Notes under the pieces: model-generated | Told to the model about the DNA's origin: nothing | What the model saw: only the letters and a program-made list of their open reading frames with translations | The model's database searches: none | Assembly: GCA_023512835.1 (NCBI GenBank) | Contig: CM042087.1 | Span: 7,322,550 to 7,386,549, forward strand | Direction: 5' to 3' | From: Taxillus chinensis | Taxonomy: Eukaryota; Streptophyta; Magnoliopsida; Santalales; Loranthaceae | DNA length: 64,000 nucleotides | Made by a program: the position numbers and the translations under genes | In this document: piece after piece, positions 33,331-44,619 of the stretch | Layout: every line of letters starts with the position of its first letter | How positions within the stretch are numbered: position 1 is the stretch's first letter

Positions 33331-33680
33331 TGAAAACCCTGTTGATGTTGTTGTTGGTTATTGTACCCTGAGCCTTGTGGTTGATAGTTGTTGCTTTGAT
33401 ATTGTGGGTAATGGGGTTGCCTCTGATACATTCCCTTGCCTTCCACAAAATTGGCTTCTCCTGTTTTGCTCCAGCCATGGTCCTGTGCTTGTGGGACCGG
33501 TTGTTGCTGTCCACCACCTTCAGGTCTTTGCTCCGCCATCAATTCCGAAAGTGTGTTTTCCAGACCTTGTAAAGCGTCCTCAGCTTCTCTAGCAACTTCC
33601 CTAGTTGCTCTGCGATGATTTCTGATAATCCGTTTAGGTTCTGGATCAAAAGGCACAAGTTCTCTGTGTCGCATGCACAA
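33331..33680 (-). pseudogene. Second copy of Athila gag (N-terminal part)
   Basis: The frame starts at Met 33680 (MCMRHRELVPFDPEPKR), runs through a Gln-rich region and ends at the junction with Ogre internal sequence. It is nearly identical to the 5' part of gag at 7728-8077, with a few percent differences. The part beyond residue ~117 is absent. Confidence 0.9.
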
Positions 33681-33837
33681 CTGGAAATTTTCTCAAACAC
33701 CTATTGTGTGCTCCTACAAAACAGCAAGAACACACCTTAGCAGCTCCGTACAATACAAAAAGAGACAAAATGTAAATACTAAAATCACAATTCAAACTAT
33801 TTCAACCAATGTTGATGTAAAAACTAGTAAACCATTG

Positions 33838-33857
33838 AATCCCTGGCAACGGCGCCA
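33838..33857 (-). promoter_or_regulatory. Athila primer binding site, second copy
   Basis: Matches 8235-8254 with one change (CCCTGG for CCCCGG on the plus strand), three bases from the LTR end. Confidence 0.9.
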
Positions 33858-35344
33858 ATTTGATGAACAGATTTGTAGCTTTACTAAATTAGTTCAGCTA
33901 TTATTGCTTAATTTGCTCTTGAAAATTATAATTGTTTTAGTTTCCTTAAATTAACTCACTACAAGAAATCAGGCCTTTAGTAAGACATAAAATGTGTTAC
34001 CATAGGATACCGTAACACTTTTTGGGGTGTTAGGTCTGCTTGGCTTATGGAAAGTCCCCCACCTTTTAATAACACGTTTTTGTGTGTTACAATTTTATGT
34101 TACGGTAGATCATACAGTAACACATGTCATTGTCTTATGAAATATTTCTGTAAGCATTTTTTAAGCTTACCATAGCACTCTATACATAACACTTTTTATT
34201 GTGTTACAATTATATGTTGTCGAAGATCATACAATATGACATTTTTTGTGTTACGAAAAGTAGCCGACATATCATAAGCCAAGCAGACCTAACACACCAA
34301 AAAAGCTTACGGTAAATAATAGAGAAATATAGCAAGCCTTCTCAAATGCTTATAATTATTGGTTACAATTTCATAAATAAAATTAAGTTCAAAAACTACC
34401 AATATTCAAAGAAACAAACAATCAACAATATTATTATTATATTTCCACACTGAGAAATAGTATTTTGAAGTGTTGCATTCCAAAATAACCAACTATGTCC
34501 AAAATATCTTAGAACATCACTCTCTTACAAACCATAATATAAAATACAAAATGTCCCAAAACAAAACCCCTAATGTCATCTTTATTCCACGCTAGAATAA
34601 ATTATCACAACTCCATCATTCTGCAAAAAACAAAAACCAACAATAAGTTTACAAGTATTATTATATATCTATATCATTAATATAAATATAAGAAATAACA
34701 AATTCATCAAAAAGAGTATCCTAAAAACAAGTTAAAAAAAAAAGTTAAAAGGCAGCCACCATACTATAAAGACCCTTTGGAAAAATTTAGTACATCAAAG
34801 GTGACAAAAGTAGCATACATAAACATTCTTAAACTTGCTTGAGGAATTCTCAGGCAAATAAATGCAAGAATCAACACTGTATGGTCTTTCAAGAAGTTCT
34901 GAAGAAGGCCATTCATTTTTTGCGCACTTATAAAAAATATTGAACTTAACAAGAGAAATTTGAGTCACTTATAACTATTCCCAGAACTAAAAAAAAATCT
35001 TTGACAGAGTAGGCAGCCTCGTATATGACTTGGAGCCATTTCAGCTATGTGCAATGGTACAACATGCATTTTGTATAAGAAAAAAAAATAACAGCTTTCA
35101 CTTCATGTGTTCAGAATTTCGAAGCCTTTGAACTTTCGATGTTAATGCTAGAATCCATAGAAAAAAATTAATAAATAATATCTATTACTACTCCAATACC
35201 TATGTCATATACAAAACGCCCAACCACCACAACAACCAAATCAGATCCAGTTCTTTGTTACAATTGCTCCATCGAGATAGAAGAAAGCAGGCATAATTAA
35301 CTCTCTTCTTCTTCCCGTAATTATTAAGACTTCAATAACATGGC

Positions 35345-35394
35345 ACAAATTATATATATATATTATATATATTATATATATATATATATATATA
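35345..35394. repeat. (AT)n microsatellite
   Basis: Mostly ATATATAT in the AT-rich interior of the CACTA element. Confidence 0.9.
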
Positions 35395-37264
35395 CTTACT
35401 TATGAAAATATTATAACAATAGTGGAAAGTTAGAAACTAATTATAACATTAAGAGCAACAACATGATTAAGATGTTTTGTAAGAAGAGGGCACCTGATTA
35501 ATAAACTTAAAGAATAATCCTCTACAAAGAGGGAAACGATAGATCTGGGCAATTAAATACCTTGCTTGCATTAGTCAAGTAGCCACCCATTTTATTGAAT
35601 TCCTTCTTGTCAATCGCTAAAAGCAAATTTATAGCACCCTGAACACAAACCAACAGATAATTTTAAAGAAACTATAAGAGAAAAAAAAGAAACTAAGCAA
35701 TAGTGATTGGACAAGATTATAATTCCAAGTCTATAGACAATAATTTTTAGAAGTATAAACACAATGTAAAAAAATCTATAACGTATTAATTTGATCAAAA
35801 ACAATTATTGAAGGTAAAATTTTCAGGTAGTCCACAACAAGGGCATGGCCTGAAAGATCAAAAAAGTTTGCTACCAATGGTGAAATAATCAAAGAAATGA
35901 GAGGCAGCAGAGAGCATACCACAAATATTTGTTAGGAGAACTTATCAATACTTGCTTACCTTGGAAGCAATGATCTCATATAGTTCAGCAGCAAATAAAA
36001 GATACCGATATCTTTTATTGAAGGACACGCTCTGATCATAACAACACATGATAGACAAAAAGTAGGAAATGTTGACGATGTTAAGAATTTGCAGTGAAAT
36101 TTTAGCAAGTGTAAAAAAATGTAAAAATGAAAACATAAATTTGCAGGAACTAAATAGGCATACAAAACAGAAACATAGAAACCATAAAGAAAATAAATAG
36201 GCAACCTACTCAAAGGATGACATAATTGATGCATGAAAACTAGGTAAAGCAAACATGAAAAAAGAGTCGATCTAGGTAGACCAGAGGAAGTGGGATAGAC
36301 TGATTGTTGCTGCTCTAATCCAACATTGTATGTTAACTTCCTGAGCCTTATCAAATGCTGCATAATTTTTAAGAATATCAATATATAAGCACAAAAAGAA
36401 ACCAACCATTAAAAATTATAGTTACTCCTGATTGAGATAAGCAAGAGCCAAAGTGAACCCAATGTTGAATGCAAATATGAAACTAACTAATGCTGCTGCT
36501 CCAATCCAAAACCAATATGAATTTGAAGAGAAGCCATGAGATGTAATGATTATGATTCCCATGATTTATGTAGTATTTGGAACAACCTTGACACATAAAT
36601 GAGATTTATGAAAATAGAAACACAAAAAACAACAAGATATAATATTCATTTCATCAAGGGGCCAAAAATAATATACAAACATAATTCATCCTATGTTCAT
36701 CACACTTAATCCAGTTCATTTCCATTTGTTCTTATATTTCTACAACAATCTAGAAAATCCATTTATTGTTATTTTTATATAAAACATAGAAAGGAATTTG
36801 TATATCCAATGTCCCATGTCTTCACCCACAAAAAAATAGGACCAAACGTTTACAAAAGCCACAACACAGAAAATAGGGCATCATAAAAAAATTGATCACT
36901 TTTCTTAAAAATATATAAGTAAATATATATACACATACATGCCATCAATGAAAATGAATTCGCAATGTTCATATATGAAGATCACATTAAATCAAAATAA
37001 TTATAGTGGACACACAGAAACAAAACAAAACAAAAAAACAAAAACACAAAGATTTGCAGATACGAATAGCCAAGATACTATAAAATTCAAAATCAGATGA
37101 ATGCTTATCCAAAATCAAGTATTGTACAGAAAAAACAACAAAAAGGAATAGATTAGAGGAAACTTAGTGACGAAAGTCATATTCAAGGCAAATAAAGAGA
37201 TCTAGGAATATATGTGGGTAAACACGTAAGATAAAACTACTTTAAACTACCTACATTTTAAATA

Positions 37265-37268
<4 letters not shown>

Positions 37269-37308
<40 letters not shown>
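37269..37308. repeat. (GT)n microsatellite
   Basis: About twenty GT units followed by TATATATATA. Confidence 0.97.
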
Positions 37309-37309
<1 letters not shown>

Positions 37310-37388
37310 TATATATATATAGGTAAAATAGTAAAGACAAAAAACATGAATTGAAACAGAAAATGAAAGAGGCAAAGGGAGGGGTGGC

Positions 37389-37919
37389 TTACGCAGATGA
37401 GTCAACTACTAGGTTAGCTTGGTATCCTACCGTAACACGTGGGGGAACCTGGTAGACAGTATCAGCCGACTGATCAGCATGCTTAACAATCAAGCCCACA
37501 GGGTCAGAAGAAGAGGAATGTGTAGTAGATACGCAAGACAAAACTAGCAAAGGTGAAGAACCATACTTACCTGACAGATCCGTAGCCATATACACCAGAT
37601 AAGAAGACATGGAGCCAGGCGCCATCCCTGGCGGTGCTGACAGGCTTTTCCGCAAGAGGGGAGATAGCCCATTCTGTGCCGCCACAGCAGACAATCCACC
37701 GAGGTCGGAAAGGCCGGGAACGCCATTGCTTGTAGCCCGTTGACGCAAGGGAGGCGAGGTTCGTCGTGGAGGAGCTAGATCCGTAGCGCCCGAAGAATTC
37801 GCCCCTAACAGACTAAAGATCCCGTCGTTGGAAGGTGAGGACGAGTAGTCGCCAGGGCGCCGCCAAGGGGGGAAAGCCGCCGCTGTCCCAAGGCCCTCCC
37901 CACTGCAGGAAGCGACCAA
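37389..37919 (-). pseudogene. Gene-like GC-rich exon inside CACTA element
   Basis: The minus-strand frame starts near the right end of the transposon at Met 37919 and is Ser/Pro/Gly-rich with no domain I recognise. A canonical splice donor on the minus strand (CTGTCAG|GTAAGTATG) lies at about 37569-37578, after codons for ATDLSG. The AT-rich sequence below is intron-like. It may be the captured 5' exon of a host gene, or a gene of the transposon itself. The function is unknown. Confidence 0.5.
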
Positions 37920-38076
37920 TAGAACCCTAGCACAGATTGAGTCTTCTCTTCGAGCCGCAGGAGATATGAGATAACCCTAAAGCCCAAAAAGCCCCTGCGC
38001 GAGAGAGAAAAGACAAGAATAAGGATGGTTGCGCTCGCCTAAGAAACTTAAAGCAAGAATCGTCCAGATTGAAGAC

Positions 38077-38081
<5 letters not shown>

Positions 38082-38122
<41 letters not shown>
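38082..38122. repeat. (GA)n microsatellite
   Basis: About twenty GA units upstream of the gene-like exon, in the position of a 5' leader of that exon on the minus strand. Confidence 0.95.
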
Positions 38123-38126
<4 letters not shown>

Positions 38127-39839
38127 ATGGATGTAAGGAGGACGACCTTGCAGTAAAGGAGAGATTTCCTACGGTTCATCGATGAATGAGAGAGAGTATG
38201 CATTTTTTTGGGACATATAAATATTAGAGAGATTTTTTTTAGGTCAGTATGCCGGTAACACTTAATATTTCACCAAAAAATATCCCGCTCGCAAAAAAAT
38301 CCCGTGCAAGTCAATCCAAGTTGCCGCCCCGATTTTTGTTTAATACCATAACACTTTTTCAATAATGTTATTATTTGATGTTACCGTAGGCTAGATTTCT
38401 TGTAATAACTACTTAGCATAGCAGTATGTAAGGGGTCGAACCCACAGGGATTAACTAAGTTTTTCAGTTTTTAATCAAATCACCAATTTACTCAAGTCCT
38501 AGAAAATGTTTTAGCTTACTTTTTGTGTTTTTAAATTTATAAACTAATGTATTTAATGATACAGAGATTGTTTTGGATTTGATATTTCAGAGTTAAGGTA
38601 TCTAGGGTCACAAATTCACCAACACTACACTGTTTCTATTGATTTAGGTATTCTTTAGTCTGTTTAACTGAGATGCATGCTACTTATCAACCAAGGTTCT
38701 GCAATGGTCATTGTCAGACCTTCTAAGGGCTTACTGCATGAATGGTCATCACTACAGTAGCTTACACAGCCAATAAATCATACAAATGCAAGGATAATGG
38801 CCACAACAAACATGTGTATGTCAAGAATCTTAGGATCCGTCCCAAACTAGGACTAAGAAAACCAGAAGTGCACATCCCAGATTATAAAGTGAAGATAAGA
38901 ATCTTAAAGCATGCAAGGATTCACATAAACAAACCCAGAATTAACCCAAAATCAGTATTACAGCATAGGGGGGCTACATTGCTCCCCTAGAATTTAAGAA
39001 TTACTCACACATGCTGAAGGTTACAGAAAAATCCATAAGATACAGCAGTTGAAATAGGAGAAAAAGTGAGTTTTATGGTAGCTTCCTCCCTCCAGGTGCT
39101 AGATAGATCCAAACCCCAGCTCTGATCTTCAGTTCCAGCAGCAATCCCAGCCTTCAAGGTGATTTTTCTCAGCCCCATTCTCTCAATTTCATCTAGGGTC
39201 CAGAGATACTTCTTGTAAGAGATGTTCTTCCCCCTTTTATAGGGCTGCAGGTGAAGCTAGAGATGTGCCCTAACCGCCAACTGGCATCGCAGGAGTAAAA
39301 CTACATAGTTTTGGTTAATGACCCAAAACCACCTCAAAAGTACAATATAGCTCAAACCAAGCCAAATCAAGCCAAGGTTCTTTAGGGAAAAGTCATCAGA
39401 ATCACAAAACAAAGGAACTATGCAAACAAAGGCTTGCACGTGATAATGTACGTAATATCCCCATATCACATGCAACACCAAATGATATGAAAATTTTCCC
39501 CCAGCTTCCTGAAATCAAGTAGAAGGCAGGCATGCATTAATATACTTGCACGTGATAAGGCCCCATATCATGTGAACTTTATTTCTGCCTCCTTATGCTG
39601 CCCTCTATCATCACAAGTTCCCTATTTGGTCAATACAATGATTTGGCTGATGTCCATGAAAAGAAATTGCCTAAAAAACCTGCCAAAACAGCTCAAAAAC
39701 ACATATTTATATATAGGCAAACAATATCTTCCTAGGTGTTAAAGCAAATATCTATGCATTATGGTCGAATTTAGGCTCAAAACATGCTCTTTACTACCCT
39801 AAATATATACAAGAATAACGGCATAAATGCATGTTATCA

Positions 39840-40202
39840 GTAGTTAACGATTGCAAAAGGATAAAGCACCCTAAAGATAAAGTGAGAATTAATCGAATTA
39901 TGTTTAATGCAAGAATAGGAAATTGGGAATCGGTGAAACCATGAACCCTGGGCATTTGTTCCATTGATTTCTCTCTATTTTAAATCAATTGTTTTCTGAA
40001 TCTTAATTTACTTTCTTAATAATTAATTTATCAAAATCATAAATTCAATTGTCTAGACAATTAACACATGAGAATTTTAGGGATTCCTAACCCTTGTCCT
40101 TGTGGGATCGACCCACAATCATTGGCTACACTACATTGATGTTGTTGCTTTGCGGTTTAGCGGTAGAAATGTCGCTATCACTTCCAGACATAGCCCACAT
40201 CT
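39840..40202. other. Athila-like LTR remnant in opposite orientation (uncertain)
   Basis: The tract contains AAGCACCCTAAAGATAAAGTGAG and GGGATCGACCCACAA, motifs of Athila LTR ends but inverted relative to 33861-39839. It has no clean boundaries and ends where SIRE-B begins. Confidence 0.4.
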
Positions 40203-40684
40203 GGACCTTCATCGACGGAACTGCTGAGGACAGCATACCATGGAAAAATCTTTCCTCCATCCTCATTCCATACCGGGTCATGATGCCACACTTCATATTG
40301 GTTGTCTTTCTGATTCCGTCCAAGCAGATACTCTTGATTAATCCTCATCAAGTTGTGGATAACAATGTTAGAAAGAATCGATGGGAACAACTACGTCTTT
40401 GACTGACAGAAGCAGTAAAGCAATTTGGGCTTTATGAAGAAATGGGCCAAACTCCTTTGGCTCCAACTGAAAAGCTGAAGGTGCCGATCTGGAGCAAGAA
40501 GCAAGTGCCACGACATCTCGATGGAGATAACTATGGAGCTTTTGTCTGTTACTTAATCAAGTCATTCATAAGGGTGGATGAAAACTGGAATAACATCTGT
40601 AACTATACGATGGAGCAGACAATAGAGCTTAGAGAGAAGGCAACGACAATGATCTTCAAGTATAGTAAGCCGTATGTACCTTAA
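40203..40684 (+). pseudogene. SIRE-B C48 (Ulp1/SENP-like) protease region
   Basis: A single reading frame has one internal stop (TGA 40400-40402, where SIRE-A has AGG). The segment from about 40203 matches SIRE-A from about 18478 onward. In order it shows ILIPYRVMMPHFILVVF with His (40289), Asn (40340) where SIRE-A has Asp, and HLDGDNYGAFVCYLIKSF. The tyrosine (40532-40534, TAT) sits where the catalytic Cys is expected, and a His (40514) sits at the Gln position. His-to-Asn is 17 residues. The frame ends YSKPYVP before TAA 40682-40684. The catalytic residues have changed, so it is inactive as it stands. Confidence 0.6.
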
Positions 40685-40820
40685 TGTAAAATTTTGTATC
40701 AAGGTTGAATTATACTGATGTTGCTGACTTAATGGAAAATGGAAGTTATCCTTTATTTATGAATGTTATGTTTTTGCTTCACTTACCAGATCGGATTACA
40801 AAGGGTTTTGCCATTTTTAT

Positions 40821-40833
40821 AATTGGGGGAGAT
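40821..40833 (+). promoter_or_regulatory. SIRE-B polypurine tract
   Basis: AATTGGGGGAGAT precedes TGTTGGATC exactly as in SIRE-A. Confidence 0.85.
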
Positions 40834-42023
40834 TGTTGGATCAAACCCAGAATTTGGATGATGCGGATAAAACCCTATATAATTTGATTTAAGACATTGC
40901 ATGTTTTATCTTAAGCTGTTGTAGAAAATATGATCTTAATCCGGACCTTCACTCGTGAGAGCAAAGCTGAGGACAGGATACATATTCCTGATCGGGACAA
41001 GAGTGAGTGTCGTCAAACACTTGGTAAATAACTAAGTCTTCACTTCATATGGAATAAGGATTACTCGTGCAGACTAAATGCTTAAAGTTATAGACTAAGG
41101 AATCTGCGTCTAACACTTTAAATGGACTAAGTCAAATATATGCGGAGTAAGAATCCTAGTCTATAACTAGCACGGAGTAAGAGACAGCTATCGCGGAATA
41201 AAAACCTAAGTCTTCCACTCAAGCGGACTAAGGAGAAGAAGACACGGAGTAAGGAATCCAAGTCTTTCAAACATGCGGAATAAGAAATAACTTGTATGGA
41301 ATAAGGACCCGTGTCCTTTATTCGCACGGAGTAAGAAAAAGAGATACGGAGTAAGGAATCCGAACCTTTTACTCATGCGGAGTAAGGATGCGTTAATACG
41401 GAGTAAGCCATCCGGTCCTTTCAACTCATGTGGAGTAAAGAACTTATGCGGAGCAAGGAAGCGCTGATACGGACTAAGCTCTCTAGACTTCTCGTTCATA
41501 TGGAGTAAGGAAGTGCTGACACGAAATAAGGATTCAAGTATCAAAGTGACACGGAGTAAGCAACCATTGACGCAGAGTAAGGATCCAAGCTTCATTAACA
41601 CGGAGTAAGGAACTTTACGACGGATTAAGAAGACGCTACTTCAACTTATCATCTTCGCATTCAAAGTAGCCAGCTCGCTGCGTCCCGATGTAAGACAAAC
41701 TCATTGATAACCTAAAGCATCTTACACGTGGATCACACGGATATGTGTGTATGTACAAGAGCTCATAGAGATATTTGGCTAGTATGTGAGTAACTGTAAA
41801 CAGAGTGTAAGAGATTTCTTTAGTAGATCGAAAAGCTTTACAAGCTTTAATATGCTTCTATTTTGTTGTAATTATCTCTTGATAATAAAACAAAATACTT
41901 CCACTATCTGGTTATCTTCCACATTGATTATATCTTTTAACCAGATAAGTGTTGTGCTAAAGACTAAACAAGAGTTTTCGATTAGAGCCTATTCACCCTC
42001 CTCTAGGCTCCCCTGGACCAACA
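40834..42023 (+). mobile_element. SIRE-B 3' LTR (1190 bp) with internal deletion
   Basis: It begins TGTTGGATCAAACCCAG and ends GGACCAACA. It is about 200 bp shorter than the SIRE-A LTR; the missing part (next to 41735) includes the TATA box. The ACGGAGTAAGG array is at 41130-41620. SIRE-B has lost everything 5' of 40203. Confidence 0.88.
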
Positions 42024-42791
42024 GTATTGGTACAAAAACGAGCTCATTTTTTTAAAAAAAGGATGCAACAGTACTCGTTGTGACACTCTGAACCCAAAAA
42101 TATTTTTTCACATTTTATTGATAATCAGATTATTCTGCCAATCCCAAAAACCCAAAACATCAATTAAAGATTATAAAATGAAGCAATAAAAGTTACCTTT
42201 TTTTCTTTTTTTTCCTGCCTCCCTTAGCCATGTGTCAACATCTTATTGGTTGATAATAACAAAACAAAATACAAATAAAACAAAAGTAAAAAAACCACAG
42301 TCACATGCACGTTATCTCTTTACACCAAACCCGACGTCTTCTTTTACCTCTCTTTGTCGCCTTCCTCGCTACCGGCCACCATGTCTTGACCACCCCCAAG
42401 TCCGGCAACCTCCTCCATGCCAGGCCACCCAGGAGGACCATCCGGCCCATGCCCTCCTCTTCTCTCTCTCCCACGAACCCGCGATCGAGCATCCGAGCAC
42501 TGTTTCACCTATTTAAGCCAAACAGCCATGGATGAATCAAATCCCAAGCCAAGCCCTAATCCTTCCTATCTATATAATCCTCAGTAGGTCACTAATCTGT
42601 ATTTGATTTGCCTATCTCCCTTGAGACTGGTGTTTGATGAATGTTTGGTTCCTATTGTTGCTTGATATCTCTGTTTGTGTTTATTTTCTGGATTTCATGG
42701 GTAGTGTTTACCATCAGTCAAAACATAATGAACAAAGACTGAAATGAACTAACAGATGGTTATTGGACTAGATATCTATGATTTCTTCTTC
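42024..42791 (+). other. Probable decayed gypsy LTR (chromovirus-like) or host spacer
   Basis: TGTGACACTCTGAACCC at 42079 is reminiscent of chromovirus LTR starts, and TCTATATAATCC (around 42568) could be its TATA box. No partner or coding sequence is present. The open frames at 42232-42535 look like chance frames in an LTR. Confidence 0.35.
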
Positions 42792-42796
42792 CAAAA

Positions 42797-44266
42797 TGAT
42801 ATTCCAGGTCCAAACGTGACTGTCTTAGAATACGTCTGCGTGTAAACAGAGAGGGGGGTGAATCTATATACTTTAAAACTATTCCTTTAGGTTTAATGAG
42901 TAGGATACTATAGAGGTATTCTTTAGATGTGGTTATCGTTTGGGTGGTATTTTAGTATCTCATGCAATATCAGTTAATAGCAAGTATGTATGAGAAATAA
43001 AGACAGAGACACACAATATACGTGGTTCGATCAATGTGATCTACTCCACGGTGGTGAGGGTGTACCCACACCAAGTCCAATCCACTATCTTCTTGCAATA
43101 CAGTAGGGACTAGCCCTTGTTACAACAGGATTAACTCTTTCTTCTCTTAAATGTAGATACAAGAACAGTATTACTCTAGAACTCACTCACTGAGATAAAC
43201 TGTCTATCGCAATTTGTTCTTGCGTATTTAGCCGTTTGCTATGCTCGACCTTCAACCACTCCTTTTGCCGAACTCACAATCTATTCTTTGAATGTATGAG
43301 CAAGAACAACAGATTAACTCGCTGTTATCTCTCTTCCAATCTTCCTCTCTCTGTGTGTATAGTATGAATTACTCTGCATCGCCTTTTGTATCTCTGCAGA
43401 TACATTACTTGTCTGCAAAAAATATTATCGGCTTGCTTCAAGTCAGGCATATTCCTTGCTTTTATAGGTCGGCACCAATCAGAAACCCTTCGTCCAGGGT
43501 TTAACATGTTTCTCCCTTTGTGATCTTCACTGTTGAAACATGTTTTACCACTTTTGGATGATGTCCATGTGTTTTCCAGTACTTAGCATACTTAAAACTG
43601 CTGTCTGGGTAACGACTTATTGAAACGGTGAACTTCAACGCATTTTGCTCCTTCGTAGCGCGCTCCGTTCCTTTGTCTAGTTACAACCTCGAAGATATTG
43701 CCTCGTACCATTTCTTTGAGCTCTACAAGTCTTCAAGCGAGTCAGTAACAGCTGCATTCTGCCTTGGCTGCCTTCACGGGTCTCTGTAGCAAGTCCTTCA
43801 ATCTACGACCCCTCGAGCTTCAATCTCTGACCTTGCGAGCTTTGACTCTACGACCCTACGTGCTGTGACTCTACGAGTCTTTGCTTCGAGTCTGCGAGAC
43901 GTGGCTCTTTACCTGTCTGCTCCTTGGGTCTGAGAAACTATGACCCTACGACCTTCGAGTCACCTAGTCTACGACCTTCGACCTTCGAATCACCTGGTCT
44001 ACAACTTTGTGTTCCTGTAGTGGTGCTTGGAGCCGAGTGGTCTATTGATCTTCGACTCTCCATCTTCGAGTCTTCGACTCTTCGACCCTCTTTGAGTCTT
44101 CGACCCTGAGCTTCGAGTCTGTCTGTACATAGTAGATTCCCTCTACGAGCTCACTCTAAGAGATCACTCTACGAAGTTATCCAACCCTGTACCGAGCTTC
44201 GACCCAGCGCCAACTCGCAACGATATGTTGACAACAATGACAACCAAAAGGTTCGCGGGAACAACA
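42797..44266 (-). mobile_element. Copia-C 3' LTR (1470 bp)
   Basis: Matches 54008-57986 except for the CACTA insertion in the latter. It contains a minus-strand TATA box (TATAAAAG at 43459-43466) and a TTCGA-rich block at 43800-44130. The plus-strand start is TGATATTCC and the end GGGAACAACA. Confidence 0.92.
43800..44130. repeat. TTCGAC/CTACGA-rich block in Copia-C LTR
   Basis: Irregular repeats of CTACGACC, CTTCGACC and CTTCGAGTC fill this part; the same block is in the other LTR at 57560-57850. Confidence 0.8.
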
Positions 44267-44280
44267 ATCTCCCCCTTTGG
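44267..44280 (-). promoter_or_regulatory. Copia-C polypurine tract
   Basis: The minus-strand sequence CCAAAGGGGGAGAT lies directly before the 3' LTR start TGTTGTTCCC. Confidence 0.85.
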
Positions 44281-44422
44281 AATTGTTGGCAACAACAAGG
44301 CTTCATTCCAGTCACCCCTTGAACTCCTCCACTGTGTGCTCCCCCTAGACACAGTACTCTCTTCTTCTCTCCCCCTTTGCCAACCAATTACAAAGAAAGA
44401 GGGGGGGAATACCACTAACACC
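44281..44422 (-). other. Copia-C 3' untranslated stretch
   Basis: Sequence between the pol stop (44423-44425) and the PPT, with further CCCCCT tracts. No gene seen. Confidence 0.6.
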
Positions 44423-44619
44423 TTACGCATGAGGAGGTAGCTGTACAGACAGCCTGCTTCGGTGTCTATCAAACAGCTCGATGGATAGAGGTTTGGTGAG
44501 AATATCTGCTGTTTGTTCTTGCGTGGGAACATACACCAATTGCACATTTACCTCTTCTACTTGTTCCTTGATGTAGTGGTAGCGATAATCAATATGCTTG
44601 GTCTTCGAATGTTAGACAG
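44423..44619 (-). pseudogene. Copia-C RNase H C-terminal end
   Basis: The minus strand gives HSKTKHIDYRYHYIKEQ and TADILTKPLS before a stop at 44423-44425. These are the closing motifs of Ty1/copia pol (RNase H). The rest of pol is missing beyond the Ogre-B insertion at 44620, the whole RT and integrase being deleted. Confidence 0.9.

Larger units (their letters stand above)
33957..38407. mobile_element. Complete non-autonomous CACTA element (4451 bp), TSD ACT
   Basis: The left end is CACTACAAGAAATC and the right end GATTTCTTGTAATA, inverted repeats with two differences at the outermost bases. ACT flanks both sides (33954-33956 and 38408-38410), the 3 bp TSD expected of CACTA. Subterminal GTGTTAC/GTAACAC repeats occupy the left 700 bp. 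No transposase is recognisable. The interior is AT-rich, with GT, GA and AT microsatellites and a GC-rich gene-like segment near the right end. The first 733 bp are duplicated at 8354-9086. Confidence 0.9.
33861..39839 (-). mobile_element. Athila 5' LTR, interrupted by CACTA element
   Basis: The LTR is 33861-33956 plus 38411-39839, about 1525 bp net. It starts TGATGAACAG on the plus strand and ends ATGTTATCA. Its size and end match the solo LTR at 58743-60278 (1536 bp). A minus-strand TATA box (TATAAAAG) lies at 39234-39241. GTAGT follows at 39840-39844; the matching TSD is not visible in the window. Confidence 0.85.

Noticed and set aside
33324..33370. Host TSD at the right end of Ogre-A
   Set aside because: The sequence there is a PPT and Athila gag; it does not match the left flank AATAT.
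35610..36405. Hydrophobic minus-strand ORFs in the first CACTA element
   Set aside because: AT-rich intron-like DNA; the hydrophobic residues follow from base composition.
42301..42535. Pro/Arg-rich ORFs on both strands at 42232-42535
   Set aside because: Overlapping frames in a GC-rich part of a probable LTR; no recognisable domain.
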